Shown: piece after piece, positions 49,531 through 60,096 of the stretch
How the letters are laid out: each line of letters begins with the position of its first letter
Numbering within the stretch: the stretch's first letter is position 1
Assembly (NCBI GenBank): GCA_963713815.1
Contig: CAVQNH010000025.1
Location: 121,693-185,692 of the forward strand
Length of the DNA: 64,000 nt
Source: RYN-230 sp963713815
GTDB taxonomy: Bacteria; Actinomycetota; Actinomycetes; Streptosporangiales; Streptosporangiaceae
Direction of reading: 5' to 3'
Made by a program: the position numbers and the translations under genes
Notes under the pieces: model-generated
What the model was told of the DNA's origin: nothing
Databases searched by the model: none
What the model saw: only the letters and a program-made list of their open reading frames with translations

Positions 49531-49547
49531 CCCGGCCCGTGGCCGGG
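49531..49547. terminator. short GC hairpin after the secreted glycosidase-like gene
   Basis: CCCGGCC and GGCCGGG form a 7-bp stem with a CGT loop, 7 bp after the stop codon at 49524. No U-tract follows, as is usual in this genome. Confidence 0.5.
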
Positions 49548-49649
49548 GATTCCGCCTGCCCTGCCTGGCCGGCCAGGTCCTCCTGTCCTGAAGGAGAGCT
49601 CTCGCCGCGCCGCCCTCACCGCGGGCCGGCCATCCCGTAGGGTGACGCC

Positions 49650-50240
49650 GTGAGTTCCGCGGAGATGGACCACCGCGCCGTCCGGCTCGCCCTGGGCCTG
49701 ACCATCGCCGGGGCGTCCATGCTCACCGCAGGGGTCGCCACCTGGCTGATCACCGCCATCGGGCGGGTCACCTCCGGCGCGGCGGCCCGCGACCTGCGGC
49801 TGGCCGCGCTGGTCCTGCTGGCCGGCGGCGCGGCATGCGGGCTCGCGATGGGGGTCGCCATGGCCACCGCCGGCCGGGCCCGGCCGGGCGCCCCGCCGGG
49901 GACGGGCCCCGCGGCCGGCGGGCTCATGCCCGGCAGCACGGAGGCCCCGCCGGCTGCCCAGCCGGTGGACGGCCCCCGGTCCCTGATGAACCCGCCGCCG
50001 CCCAGCCCGCCACCCCCGTGGTCGCAGGAGCAGTGGTCGCAGGAGCAGTGGTCGCAGGAGCAGGGGTCGCAGGAGCAGGCGCCGCAGGAGCAGGCGTCCG
50101 GCGATCCCGGTCCCGCGGACCGGGTCTGGTGGCGGGCCGCGCACAGCCCGGGCAGCGGCTGGGACGACACCTCCGAGGAGTGGCTCCGCTCGCTGCGCGG
50201 CCCGGCCATCCAGCAGCCGCCCCCGCACAGCGCCGAGTGA
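49650..50240 (+). CDS. two-helix membrane protein with a WSQEQ repeat
   Basis: A 196-residue protein starting at GTG 49650. Two hydrophobic segments (about residues 14-35, AGASMLTAGVATWLITAIG, and 51-70, AALVLLAGGAACGLAMGVAM) are followed by a long, Pro-rich, probably cytoplasmic tail. The tail contains a WSQEQ pentapeptide repeat (five units) and ends with VWWRAAHSPGSGWDDTSEEW. No family is recognised. The repeat is encoded by a 15-bp minisatellite, so tail length is likely to differ among related strains. Confidence 0.7.
   Translation: MSSAEMDHRAVRLALGLTIAGASMLTAGVATWLITAIGRVTSGAAARDLRLAALVLLAGGAACGLAMGVAMATAGRARPGAPPGTGPAAGGLMPGSTEAPPAAQPVDGPRSLMNPPPPSPPPPWSQEQWSQEQWSQEQGSQEQAPQEQASGDPGPADRVWWRAAHSPGSGWDDTSEEWLRSLRGPAIQQPPPHSAE
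50019..50093 (+). repeat. 15-bp minisatellite, five units (WSQEQ)
   Basis: TGGTCGCAGGAGCAG occurs at 50019, 50034 and 50049, followed by two variants at 50064 and 50079, in frame with the membrane-protein gene. Confidence 0.95.
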
Positions 50241-50267
50241 CCGAAGCCGCCGGGCCAGCCGGCCGCG

Positions 50268-50891
50268 CTAGGGCGGCGGGCCGCCGAGCCCGGTCACGAT
50301 CACCTCGACCACCCGGCGGGTGAACGTGTCGGACAGCGGCCGGTGCCCCTGCAGCAGCCGGTGGTAGGCCGGCCCGTACAGCAGGTCCAGGGCCACGTCC
50401 AGGTCGGTCGAGGCCGGGATCTCACCCCGGTCGATCGCCCGCCGCAACATGATCCGGTGCTGCGCCCGCATCGGCTCCAGCACCCGGGCCCGCCACGCGG
50501 CGGCCAGTTCCGGGTCCTCCTGCGCCGCCGCGATCAGGCCCGCCAGAATGCGCCCGGCCGGGGTCCGGGTCACCGCCCGGACCCAGGCCCGCAGCGCGGC
50601 CAGCAGGTCGCCGCGCAGCGTCCCGGTGTCCGGCAGCGGCTGGAGGGCCTGGAACTCGGCCATGAACGCGTCCAGGGCCAGCGCCCCCCGGGACCGCCAG
50701 CGCCGGTAGACGGTGGCCTTGCCGACCCCGGCCCGGGCCGCCACCTCTTCCATGGACATGCCGGCCAGGCCGCGCTCGGCCAGCAGCTCGGTGGCCGCGC
50801 GCAGGATGGCCCGGTCGGCGGCCTCGCTCCGGGGCCGGCCCCGCACCGGGGCCGCCCTGCTCCTGCCCGGGGGAATAGGCGCGCTGCTCAT
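50268..50891 (-). CDS. TetR-family transcriptional regulator
   Basis: A 207-residue TetR repressor with an N-terminal HTH (LAGMSMEEVAARAGVGKATV then YRRWRSRGALALDAFMAEF) preceded by a basic arm (RGRPRSEAADRAILRAAT). The C-terminal ligand domain (about residues 80-207) contains ILAGLIAAAQEDPELAAAW, typical of regulators of DHA2-type efflux pumps. It is divergent from the MFS transporter gene and would repress both genes from the palindrome at 50913-50935 in their shared spacer. Confidence 0.9.
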   Translation of the reverse strand: MSSAPIPPGRSRAAPVRGRPRSEAADRAILRAATELLAERGLAGMSMEEVAARAGVGKATVYRRWRSRGALALDAFMAEFQALQPLPDTGTLRGDLLAALRAWVRAVTRTPAGRILAGLIAAAQEDPELAAAWRARVLEPMRAQHRIMLRRAIDRGEIPASTDLDVALDLLYGPAYHRLLQGHRPLSDTFTRRVVEVIVTGLGGPPP

Positions 50892-50912
50892 CGGGTTCCC
50901 ACTTTACGGCAT

Positions 50913-50935
50913 ATACGAAACGATCCGTATCGGAT
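50913..50935. promoter_or_regulatory. operator palindromes in the TetR/MFS divergent spacer
   Basis: ATACG (50913-50917) and CGTAT (50926-50930) form an inverted repeat around AAACGATC; ATCCG (50923-50927), TAT and CGGAT (50931-50935) form a second, overlapping one. The block sits between the TetR start at 50891 and the MFS gene, a classic autorepression site. Confidence 0.7.
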
Positions 50936-51156
50936 AGTACCGTGACTCAGACCAGGACGATCACCGAAGCCCACGCTTCTGATCTTCCTTCCGCCCCCGC
51001 GACTCCCTCTCCCGCCCCCAGGGCTCCGGCCAGCCAGACCCCGCCCAGCCAGACCCCGGCGCGCTCAGGCCCCGCCCAGCCGGGCGCCAGCCGCTCAGGC
51101 CTGCCGCTCAGGCCCCTGCCGGTCAGGCCCCGCCCCGTCAGGCCCCGGCCGGACAG

Positions 51157-52563
51157 ATGGCGGCCCCGGAGCCTGCGCCGCCCGGCTACAGCCGGGCGGC
51201 CCTGGTGCTCATCCTGGTCGCGTCCTTCATGGTCGTGCTGGACTTCAGCATCGTGAACGTGGCCCTGCCCTCCATCCAGCGCGAGCTGGGCTTCGCGGCC
51301 TCGGCCGCGCAGTGGGTGGTGACCGGCTACGCGATCACCTTCGGCGGGCTGCTGATCCTCGGCGGCCGGGCCGCGGACCTGTTCGGCCGCCGCCGGATGT
51401 TCGTGACCGGGCTGATCGCCTTCTCCGCCGCCTCGCTGGCCGGCGGCCTGGCCCAGGACCCGGTCCTGCTGGTCGCCTCGCGCGCGGTACAGGGCATGGG
51501 CGCGGCCCTCGTCGCCCCGGCGGCCCTGTCGCTGATCACCACCGGCTTCCCCGAGGGACCCAAACGCACCCGGGCGCTCGGCCTGTACGGCGCGACCGCG
51601 TCCGTCGGGTTCGTGGCCGGGCAGGTGCTGGGCGGCTTCCTGGTCGAGTTCACCAGCTGGCGCGCGGTGTTCCTGGTCAACGTGCCGGTCGGGCTGGCCG
51701 CGGTGCTGCTCACCCGCCGGCTGCTCGGCCGGGGCCGGGAGCAGCGCCAGCCGCGGCGGCTCGACGTGACCGGCGCGCTGCTCATCACGCTGGCGGTCGC
51801 CTCGGTCGTGTTCGCCGTGTCCGAGGGCGCCGCGGCCGGCTGGACCTCGCCGCTGGTGCTGGGCGCGGCTGGCCTCGCGGTGGCCGCGCTGGCCGCCTTC
51901 ATGGTGACCGAGGGACACCAGCCCGATCCGCTGGTCCGCGGCGACCTGCTCCGGCTCGGCTCGCTCCGCAAGGGCGGCGCGCTGATCATGCTGCTCGGGG
52001 TCTGGAACGGCGGCGAGATGCTGGTCCTGTCCCTGTACTTCCAGCAGGTGCTGCACGACTCGCCGCTGATGACCGGGCTGGCCATCGCCCCGCAGGGGGT
52101 GGTCGGCTTCACCGCCGGGCTGGCCGGCGCCCGGCTGGCCGCGCGGCTGGGCCTGCAGCGGCTGCTGGTGCTGACCAACGCCGTGGCCACCGTCGGGTTC
52201 CTCGTGCTCACCCACCTCCCCGCGACCGGCGGGTACAGCCCGCTGCTGGCCGCGGTGACGTTCGTCGGCTTCGGCACGGCGGGCACCGCGTTCGGCGCGA
52301 TGGTCACCGCCAGCCGGGGCGTGGCCGACGGCGACCAGGGCTTCGTCGGCGGGGTGATCAACACCAGCCGCCAGATCGGGGCCGGGGTCGGCGCCGCGCT
52401 GCTGCCCGCCATCGCGCTGACCGCGAGCCACGGCGGCCACGTGGCCGGCGTCGGCGGCGACCGCGATGCGATGCTGGCCGGGGCGGTGGTGGCCGGCCTG
52501 GCCACGCTGATCGCGCTGGCCCACCGGCGCGCGCCCCGCAGGCCGGCCCGCTGCTGTCCCTGA
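51157..52563 (+). CDS. MFS transporter, DHA2/QacA-type, with disrupted Pro-rich leader
   Basis: A 468-residue multidrug-efflux-type transporter with about 14 hydrophobic segments. Signature motifs are SFMVVLDFSIVNVALPSI (helix 1), motif A GGRAADLFGRRRMF, motif C-like LGLYGATASVGFVAGQVLGG and WRAVFLVNVPVGLAAVLL. ATG 51157 lacks a good ribosome-binding site. The probable true start is GTG 50942, beside the operators, where an open frame encodes TQTRTITEAHASDLPSAPAT. It leads into a QAPAG-type repeat tract (51061-51150) in which irregular unit lengths break the frame. The transporter probably confers antibiotic or solvent tolerance and is controlled by the divergent TetR protein; the substrate is unknown. 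Confidence 0.87.
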   Translation: MAAPEPAPPGYSRAALVLILVASFMVVLDFSIVNVALPSIQRELGFAASAAQWVVTGYAITFGGLLILGGRAADLFGRRRMFVTGLIAFSAASLAGGLAQDPVLLVASRAVQGMGAALVAPAALSLITTGFPEGPKRTRALGLYGATASVGFVAGQVLGGFLVEFTSWRAVFLVNVPVGLAAVLLTRRLLGRGREQRQPRRLDVTGALLITLAVASVVFAVSEGAAAGWTSPLVLGAAGLAVAALAAFMVTEGHQPDPLVRGDLLRLGSLRKGGALIMLLGVWNGGEMLVLSLYFQQVLHDSPLMTGLAIAPQGVVGFTAGLAGARLAARLGLQRLLVLTNAVATVGFLVLTHLPATGGYSPLLAAVTFVGFGTAGTAFGAMVTASRGVADGDQGFVGGVINTSRQIGAGVGAALLPAIALTASHGGHVAGVGGDRDAMLAGAVVAGLATLIALAHRRAPRRPARCCP

Positions 52564-52627
52564 GCGGTGCGGGTTAAAGATGAAAGGCAACAACCTCCGC
52601 AACGAAAACCACCGAGGGGATGACGAC

Positions 52628-53509
52628 ATGACTTCTTCCGGAGGGGCCCGGCCACTGCCGCGGGTAGCCGTGCTGGGTGCCGGGACGATGGGCCGGGGGA
52701 TGACCCACAGCCTGCTGCGCAACGGGTTCATGGTGGACGTGTGGGACCGGACCTCGGAACGTGCGGCCGAATTGGCGGGGGACGGGGCGGTCGCCCACGA
52801 GGATGCGCCGGACGCGGTCCGCGAAGCAGACGTGGTCATCACCATGGTCGCCGACGCGGGTGCGGTGAACCAGGTGGCGTTCGATTTCGGGATGCTGGAG
52901 GCGATGCGCCCGCAGGCCGCCTGGGCGCAGATGAGCACGATCGGCGTGACCGCGGCGGAGGAGCTGGCCGCCCGGGTCAGCAAGGAGCGGCCCGACGTCT
53001 ACTTCGTGGACGCGCCGGTGTCCGGCACCCGCCTGCCCGCCGAGAACGGCCAGCTGCTGATCCTGGCGTCCGGCCCGGAGCAGGCCAGGCCGGTGCTCGA
53101 CCCGGTGTTCGCCGCGCTCGGCCGGGAAACCAGGTGGCTCGGCGAGCCTGGTGCGGGCAGCCGCCTCAAGCTGGTCATGAACTCCTGGCTGGTCTTCCTG
53201 GTCGAAGGGGCCGCGGAGATCATGGCCCTGGCCGACTCGCTTGGCGTCGACCATCAGCAGGTGCTGGACTTCCTCCGGGAGGGGAATCTCTCCAACCCGG
53301 CCGCGGCGGCCAAGTTCGCCAAGATGGACGCGGGCGACGACACGACGGACTGGGCGCTGCAGTGGGCGCTCAAGGACATCAACCTGGCCATGGACGCGTC
53401 CGGCCGGCGGCTTCCGGTGCTGGACGCGATCCGCGAGCGGTGGACCGCGCTCGTCGATCAGGGTCTGGGGGAGCGTGACGTGAGCGCGGCCCGCCACGGC
53501 CTCGGCTAA
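52628..53509 (+). CDS. 3-hydroxyisobutyrate dehydrogenase-like NAD(P)-dependent oxidoreductase
   Basis: A 293-residue beta-hydroxyacid dehydrogenase. The N-terminal Rossmann domain (RVAVLGAGTMGRGMTHSLLR, with GxGxxG) is followed by EADVVITMVADAGAVNQVAF. The C-terminal helical domain has the substrate-binding DAPVSGTRLPAENGQLLILA and the catalytic Lys in GSRLKLVMNSWLVFLVEGAA. NADPH preference is likely for relatives. ATG 52628 is preceded by GAGGGGA. It stands just downstream of the efflux transporter, separated by 64 bp, and may be co-transcribed; the substrate is unknown. Confidence 0.9.
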   Translation: MTSSGGARPLPRVAVLGAGTMGRGMTHSLLRNGFMVDVWDRTSERAAELAGDGAVAHEDAPDAVREADVVITMVADAGAVNQVAFDFGMLEAMRPQAAWAQMSTIGVTAAEELAARVSKERPDVYFVDAPVSGTRLPAENGQLLILASGPEQARPVLDPVFAALGRETRWLGEPGAGSRLKLVMNSWLVFLVEGAAEIMALADSLGVDHQQVLDFLREGNLSNPAAAAKFAKMDAGDDTTDWALQWALKDINLAMDASGRRLPVLDAIRERWTALVDQGLGERDVSAARHGLG

Positions 53510-53807
53510 CCGCCCGCCGCGCCCCCGCCATCCCCCCGGCCCCCTGCCCTCCTGCCCCCACCCGCTCAGCCTCCCCACCATCAGCACCAGGGGTCACATT
53601 GATCATGGGGATGCTGACTTTTCCTACTGTGAGTCGGACCGTGCGCCCCGGCTGGTGTTTTCTCCGGTTCAGGGGCACGTTCCGTAGGAAGAGTGGGCGC
53701 GAGGGGCCAGTGTGACTCGCGGGACCGGGACGACGCGGGGGAGACGGGCGCGGAGAGGCCGGGCGGCGCGACGGAGCCGGCGGGCCGCGGGACAGAACCG
53801 GACTAGA
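53510..53807. other. 298-bp spacer with C-rich tract and a structured element before selA
   Basis: The first 75 bp (about 53513-53585) are almost pure pyrimidine (C-rich) on the plus strand. Farther on, TTCCTAC (53621-53627) pairs with GTAGGAA (53684-53690), extendable to 10 bp, enclosing nested pairing of GTGCGCCCC with GGGGCAC. This could be a structured RNA or a small mobile relic. No tRNA-like cloverleaf or selC was recognised. Confidence 0.5.
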
Positions 53808-55232
53808 GTGCTGGTCGTGGACAGCCGGCGGCGGATACCGCGCACCGACACGCTGCTGGCGCAGCCCCCGTTCACGGAGGCGGTCGGCCGGCTGGGAGCC
53901 GGCCTGGTCAAGGAGGCCATCACGGCCGCGCAGGACCGGGCCCGCCGGGGGGAGATCGCGCCGGAGGACGTGCCGGTTCTGGCCGCGGGCCTGCTGCCCG
54001 TCAGCGCCACCACGCTGCGCCCGGTGATCAACGCCACCGGGGTGCTGCTGCACACCAACCTCGGCCGGGCGCCGCTGTCCGCGGCGGCCCGGGCTGCCCT
54101 GGCCGCCAGCGCCGGCTGCACCGACGTGGAGTTCGACCTGGCCACCGGCCAGCGGGCCCGGCGCGGCCGGGGCACCCTCGACGCGCTGCGCGCCGCCTGC
54201 CCGCAGGCGGAAGACGTGCATGTCGTCAACAACAACGCGGCCGCGCTGGTCCTGGTGGCGACCGCGCTGGCCCGCGGCCGCGAGATCATCGTCAGCCGCG
54301 GCGAGATGGTGGAGATCGGCGACGGCTTCCGCCTGCCCGACCTGCTGGCCTCGACCGGGGCCCGGCTGCGGGAGGTCGGCACCACCAACCGGACCACGGC
54401 CGCCGACTACGCCGCGGCGATCGGGCCGGACACCGGCTTCATCCTCAAGGTCCACCCGTCGAACTTCCGCATCCTGGGCTTCACCAGCGAGGCGACGATC
54501 GCGGAACTGGCCGCGATGACCGCGCAGGCCGCCCCGCCGCGCCCGGAGGCGGGCCCGGTTCCGGTCGTGGCGGACATCGGCTCGGGGCTGCTGGCCCCCG
54601 AACCGGTGCTGCCCGACGAGCCGGACGCCGCGACCGCGCTGGCCAGCGGCGCGGCCCTGGTCACCGCCAGCGGCGACAAGCTGCTCGGCGGACCCCAGGC
54701 CGGGCTGCTGCTCGGCCAGGCGGGCCTGATATCGGTGCTGCGGCGGCACCCGCTGGCCCGGGCCCTCCGGGTGGACAAGCTGACCCTGGCCGCGCTGGAG
54801 GCCACGCTGCGCGGGCCGGCCACCCCGACGGCCACGGCCCTGCACGAGCCCGTCGGGCGGCTCCGGGACCGGGCCGCCCGGCTGGCCGCTGACCTGGCCC
54901 AGGCCGGGCTGGACGCCCGGGCCAGCGAGAGCGGCGCGGTGGTCGGCGGCGGTGGGGCGCCGGGCGTCCGGCTGCCCAGCGCCGCGGTGAGTCTCCCGGC
55001 CACGCTGGCGGCGTCGTTGCGGAAAAATAACCCACCGGTCGCCGGGCGGGTCGAGGACGGCCGGCTGCTGCTGGACCTGCGGACCGTCGATCCCGCCGAC
55101 GACGCCGCGCTGCGGGAGGCCGTACTCGCCGTAACCGGGACTCACGCCGGCCGTGACCGGGAGTTACGCCCCGGCGTGACCAGGCCCTCAGGCCCCGGCG
55201 TGACCGGGCCTCAGGCCCCGACGCGTCCGTAG
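53808..55232 (+). CDS. selA: L-seryl-tRNA(Sec) selenium transferase
   Basis: A 474-residue PLP enzyme that converts Ser-tRNA(Sec) to Sec-tRNA(Sec) using selenophosphate. The N-terminus VDSRRRIPRTDTLLAQPPF and VINATGVLLHTNLGRAPLSA are typical. NNNAAALVLVATALARGREI, GEMVEIGDGFRLPDLLASTG and the PLP-lysine in ASGDKLLGGPQAGLLLGQAG follow, with a C-terminal end at GRVEDGRLLLDLRTVDPAD. A low-complexity tail of about 35 residues follows. GTG 53808 is the probable start; GTG 53817 is close. It is convergent with a cupin gene. selB, selC and selD were not found in the window, so they are either elsewhere or not needed nearby. Confidence 0.95.
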   Translation: MLVVDSRRRIPRTDTLLAQPPFTEAVGRLGAGLVKEAITAAQDRARRGEIAPEDVPVLAAGLLPVSATTLRPVINATGVLLHTNLGRAPLSAAARAALAASAGCTDVEFDLATGQRARRGRGTLDALRAACPQAEDVHVVNNNAAALVLVATALARGREIIVSRGEMVEIGDGFRLPDLLASTGARLREVGTTNRTTAADYAAAIGPDTGFILKVHPSNFRILGFTSEATIAELAAMTAQAAPPRPEAGPVPVVADIGSGLLAPEPVLPDEPDAATALASGAALVTASGDKLLGGPQAGLLLGQAGLISVLRRHPLARALRVDKLTLAALEATLRGPATPTATALHEPVGRLRDRAARLAADLAQAGLDARASESGAVVGGGGAPGVRLPSAAVSLPATLAASLRKNNPPVAGRVEDGRLLLDLRTVDPADDAALREAVLAVTGTHAGRDRELRPGVTRPSGPGVTGPQAPTRP

Positions 55233-55564
55233 TCGTCGTCCAGCCGGACGATGTCGTCCTCGCCGAAGTAGTCGCCGTGCTGGACCTCCACGAACACCAG
55301 CGGGCCGGTGCCGGTGTTGCGGATCCGGTGCGCGGCCCCCAGCGCGACGTTGACCGTGTCGCCGCGGCGGACGTCGATCTCCCGGCCGTCCAGGGTGACC
55401 ACGCCCTCGCCGCGGACCACGAACCAGTGCTCGGCCCGCCGGGAGTGCCGCTGGTAGGACAGCCGCTGCCCGGGATGGACCTCGATGGTCTTGACCTTGA
55501 AGTCCCCGGCCTCGGCGAGGACCGTGTAACCGCCCCAGGGGCGCTCCGTGTGCTCTGTCACCAC
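55211..55564 (-). CDS. phosphomannose isomerase type II-like cupin
   Basis: A 117-residue cupin with GTG 55564. The domain begins TERPWGGYTVLAEAGDFKVK and continues with QRLSYQRHSRRAEHWFVVRG, GEGVVTLDGREIDVRRGDTV, AAHRIRNTGTGPLVFVEVQH and EDDIVRLDDDYGR. It matches the C-terminal cupin of mannose-1-phosphate guanylyltransferase/phosphomannose isomerase type II, here as a stand-alone protein. The metal ligands (H-x-H-like RHSRRAEHW, Glu and final His) are present. A sugar-phosphate isomerase role is plausible. Its 3' end overlaps the last codons of selA on the other strand. Confidence 0.87.
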   Translation of the reverse strand: MVTEHTERPWGGYTVLAEAGDFKVKTIEVHPGQRLSYQRHSRRAEHWFVVRGEGVVTLDGREIDVRRGDTVNVALGAAHRIRNTGTGPLVFVEVQHGDYFGEDDIVRLDDDYGRVGA

Positions 55565-55724
55565 CCCATAGTCGCGGATCCGGGGCGTGACCGCGGCGCA
55601 TCGCCACCCGCGGTGGTGAAGTGGTGGCACTGTTGTCGTATAAGCGGTGTCGTCTCGGGCAGGGGAATCGCGCCGGCTGCGCGTGAATCGTCCCGGTTCC
55701 CGGGTGGCCCCCGCGCACAGGCGA

Positions 55725-55788
55725 TACCTTGACGTCGAGATAAACTCGTCCTAGCGTGAAAACGCCCCATTAACTTGATATCGAGATA
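55725..55788. promoter_or_regulatory. twin TamR-like operators and promoter of acnA
   Basis: TACCTTGACGTCGAGATA (55725-55742) and TAACTTGATATCGAGATA (55771-55788) share the palindrome CTTGA-N2-TCGAG, centres 46 bp apart. The first overlaps TTGACG (55729-55734), with TAGCGT at 55752-55757 as -10 (17-bp spacing). A MarR-family TamR-type regulator that senses aconitate or citrate-related stress is a good candidate, from knowledge of the aconitase regulator in Streptomyces. Confidence 0.65.
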
Positions 55789-55815
55789 CTTCACTGGTGC
55801 AGGAGGCGGACCCTG

Positions 55816-58575
<2,760 letters not shown>

Positions 58576-58610
58576 GCGGCTGATCGGCTGAGCGGGCGGC
58601 CTGACCGCGC

Positions 58611-58641
58611 CCCAGGTGCCCGGGCGGCCCGGGCACCTGGG
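58611..58641 (+). terminator. strong GC hairpin after acnA
   Basis: CCCAGGTGCCCGGG and CCCGGGCACCTGGG form a perfect 14-bp stem with a CGG loop, 35 bp after the acnA stop codon. It stands before the transporter gene on the same strand and probably ends acnA transcription. Confidence 0.8.
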
Positions 58642-58687
58642 CTCGGCCACCGGCCCGCGATGACGCTCGCGGTAGCGTGTCGGGGAA

Positions 58688-59992
58688 ATGCCCGATCCTG
58701 ACGCTCCCCCCGCGCCATCGCCACCGCGGACCCGCCGCTACGCCCGGAACGGGGTCCTGCTCGTCGCGGGCGTCCTCGCGATCGCGTTCAACCTGCGGGC
58801 CGCGATCACCAGCCTGCCGCCGCTGTTCCCGGAACTGTCCACCCGGCTGAACCTGTCACCGGCCGCGGTGTCCGCGCTGGCGGCGCTCCCGGTGCTGGCC
58901 TTCGGCGTGTTCTCCGGGGTGGCCGCCCCGCTCAGCCGCCGGTTCGGCGAGGAACGGGTGCTCGGCGGGGCCGTGGGCCTGCTGGCCGCCGGGCTGATCC
59001 TGCGCGGGGTGGCGCCGGGCGTGCTGCTGTTCCCCGGGACGGCGCTGGCCGGCGCGGCCATCGCGCTGCTGAACGTGCTGCTGCCCAGCCTGGTCAAGCG
59101 GCGCGCGCCGGAGCGCGCGGGGGCGCTGATCGGGATCTACCTGCTCTGCCTGAACGCCGGGTCGATCCTGGCCTCGCTGATCGCGATCCCGGTGTACAAC
59201 CTGTCCGGCGGGTCGGTCCCGCTGTCCCTGTCGGTGTGGGCGCTGCCCGCGCTGGCTGCCGGGGTGGCCTGGCTGCCGCAGCTGAAGTACCGGACCCTGC
59301 CCAGCCCCGCGGCGGCGCGGCCGGAATCGCGCGAATCAGGAGTCGAGCCGCGACCTGCGCCCCGCGCCGCCCCGCTGAGGCTCTCCCGTTACTGGCTGAC
59401 CTGGCAGGTCACCGCGTTCATGGGGTTGCAGAGCCTGACCTTCTACGCGGAGCTGTCCTGGCTGCCGACCATGCTCCGGGACCGGGGGGTGAGCGCCGGC
59501 GCCGCCGGTACGCTGCTGGCCCTGACCGGCGTGGGCGGGGCGGCCGGCTCGCTGCTGATCCCGGTCCTCGCGCACCGGGCCCGGAACCAGCAGGCGCTGA
59601 TCGCGGGCACGGTGGCCGCCAGCGCGGCCGGCCTGGCCGGGGCCTGGTTCGCCCCGCTGGGCAGCGACGTGGCCTGGGTGCTGGTGCTCGGCCTGGGTCA
59701 GGGTGCCTCGCTCGGCCTCGCGATCTTCTTCACCATGGCCCGGGCCCCTGATCCGCGGATCGCCGCGTCGCTCTCAGGATTCGCGCAGAGCGTGGGGTAC
59801 CTGGTCGCCACGACCGGCCCGCTGCTCGTCGGTTTCCTGCACTCCGCGATCGGCGGCTGGACCGTGCCGGTGGTGGTGCTGCTGGTGATCACCGGGCTGC
59901 AGCTCATCGCCGGCTGGCCGGCCGCCCGGAACGTCACGCTGCCGGCGCCCGGGCCCGTGCCCCGGGCCGTCACCCGGCCAGGTGCCGGGTAG
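58688..59992 (+). CDS. CynX/NimT-family MFS transporter
   Basis: A 434-residue transporter with about 12 hydrophobic segments. Motifs are AFNLRAAITSLPPLFPELST (helix 1), VFSGVAAPLSRRFGEERVLG (motif A-like), TALAGAAIALLNVLLPSLVK and VWALPALAAGVAWLPQLKYR. The C-terminal half contains MGLQSLTFYAELSWLPTMLR and SLGLAIFFTMARAPDPRIAA. The family includes cyanate and nitroimidazole transporters and many uncharacterised exporters; no cyanase is nearby. ATG 58688 is the first conserved start. It lies 105 bp before xylB; co-transcription with xylose genes is possible but not shown. Confidence 0.87.
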   Translation: MPDPDAPPAPSPPRTRRYARNGVLLVAGVLAIAFNLRAAITSLPPLFPELSTRLNLSPAAVSALAALPVLAFGVFSGVAAPLSRRFGEERVLGGAVGLLAAGLILRGVAPGVLLFPGTALAGAAIALLNVLLPSLVKRRAPERAGALIGIYLLCLNAGSILASLIAIPVYNLSGGSVPLSLSVWALPALAAGVAWLPQLKYRTLPSPAAARPESRESGVEPRPAPRAAPLRLSRYWLTWQVTAFMGLQSLTFYAELSWLPTMLRDRGVSAGAAGTLLALTGVGGAAGSLLIPVLAHRARNQQALIAGTVAASAAGLAGAWFAPLGSDVAWVLVLGLGQGASLGLAIFFTMARAPDPRIAASLSGFAQSVGYLVATTGPLLVGFLHSAIGGWTVPVVVLLVITGLQLIAGWPAARNVTLPAPGPVPRAVTRPGAG

Positions 59993-60096
59993 CGGGCCAG
60001 GCCAGCCCCGCCCGGGGGCCGGCTCCGCTGGCCGGCCCGTCGCCCTACCGGGCGCCGGGCGATAGGTTCAGTCCCGTCGGAGCGAAGGGGTGAGCG

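Noticed and set aside
53510..53807. tRNA-Sec (selC) sought upstream of selA.
   Set aside because: The stem-bounded 76-bp block has no D-arm, no TCA anticodon loop, no T-arm consensus and no long variable arm in the right places.
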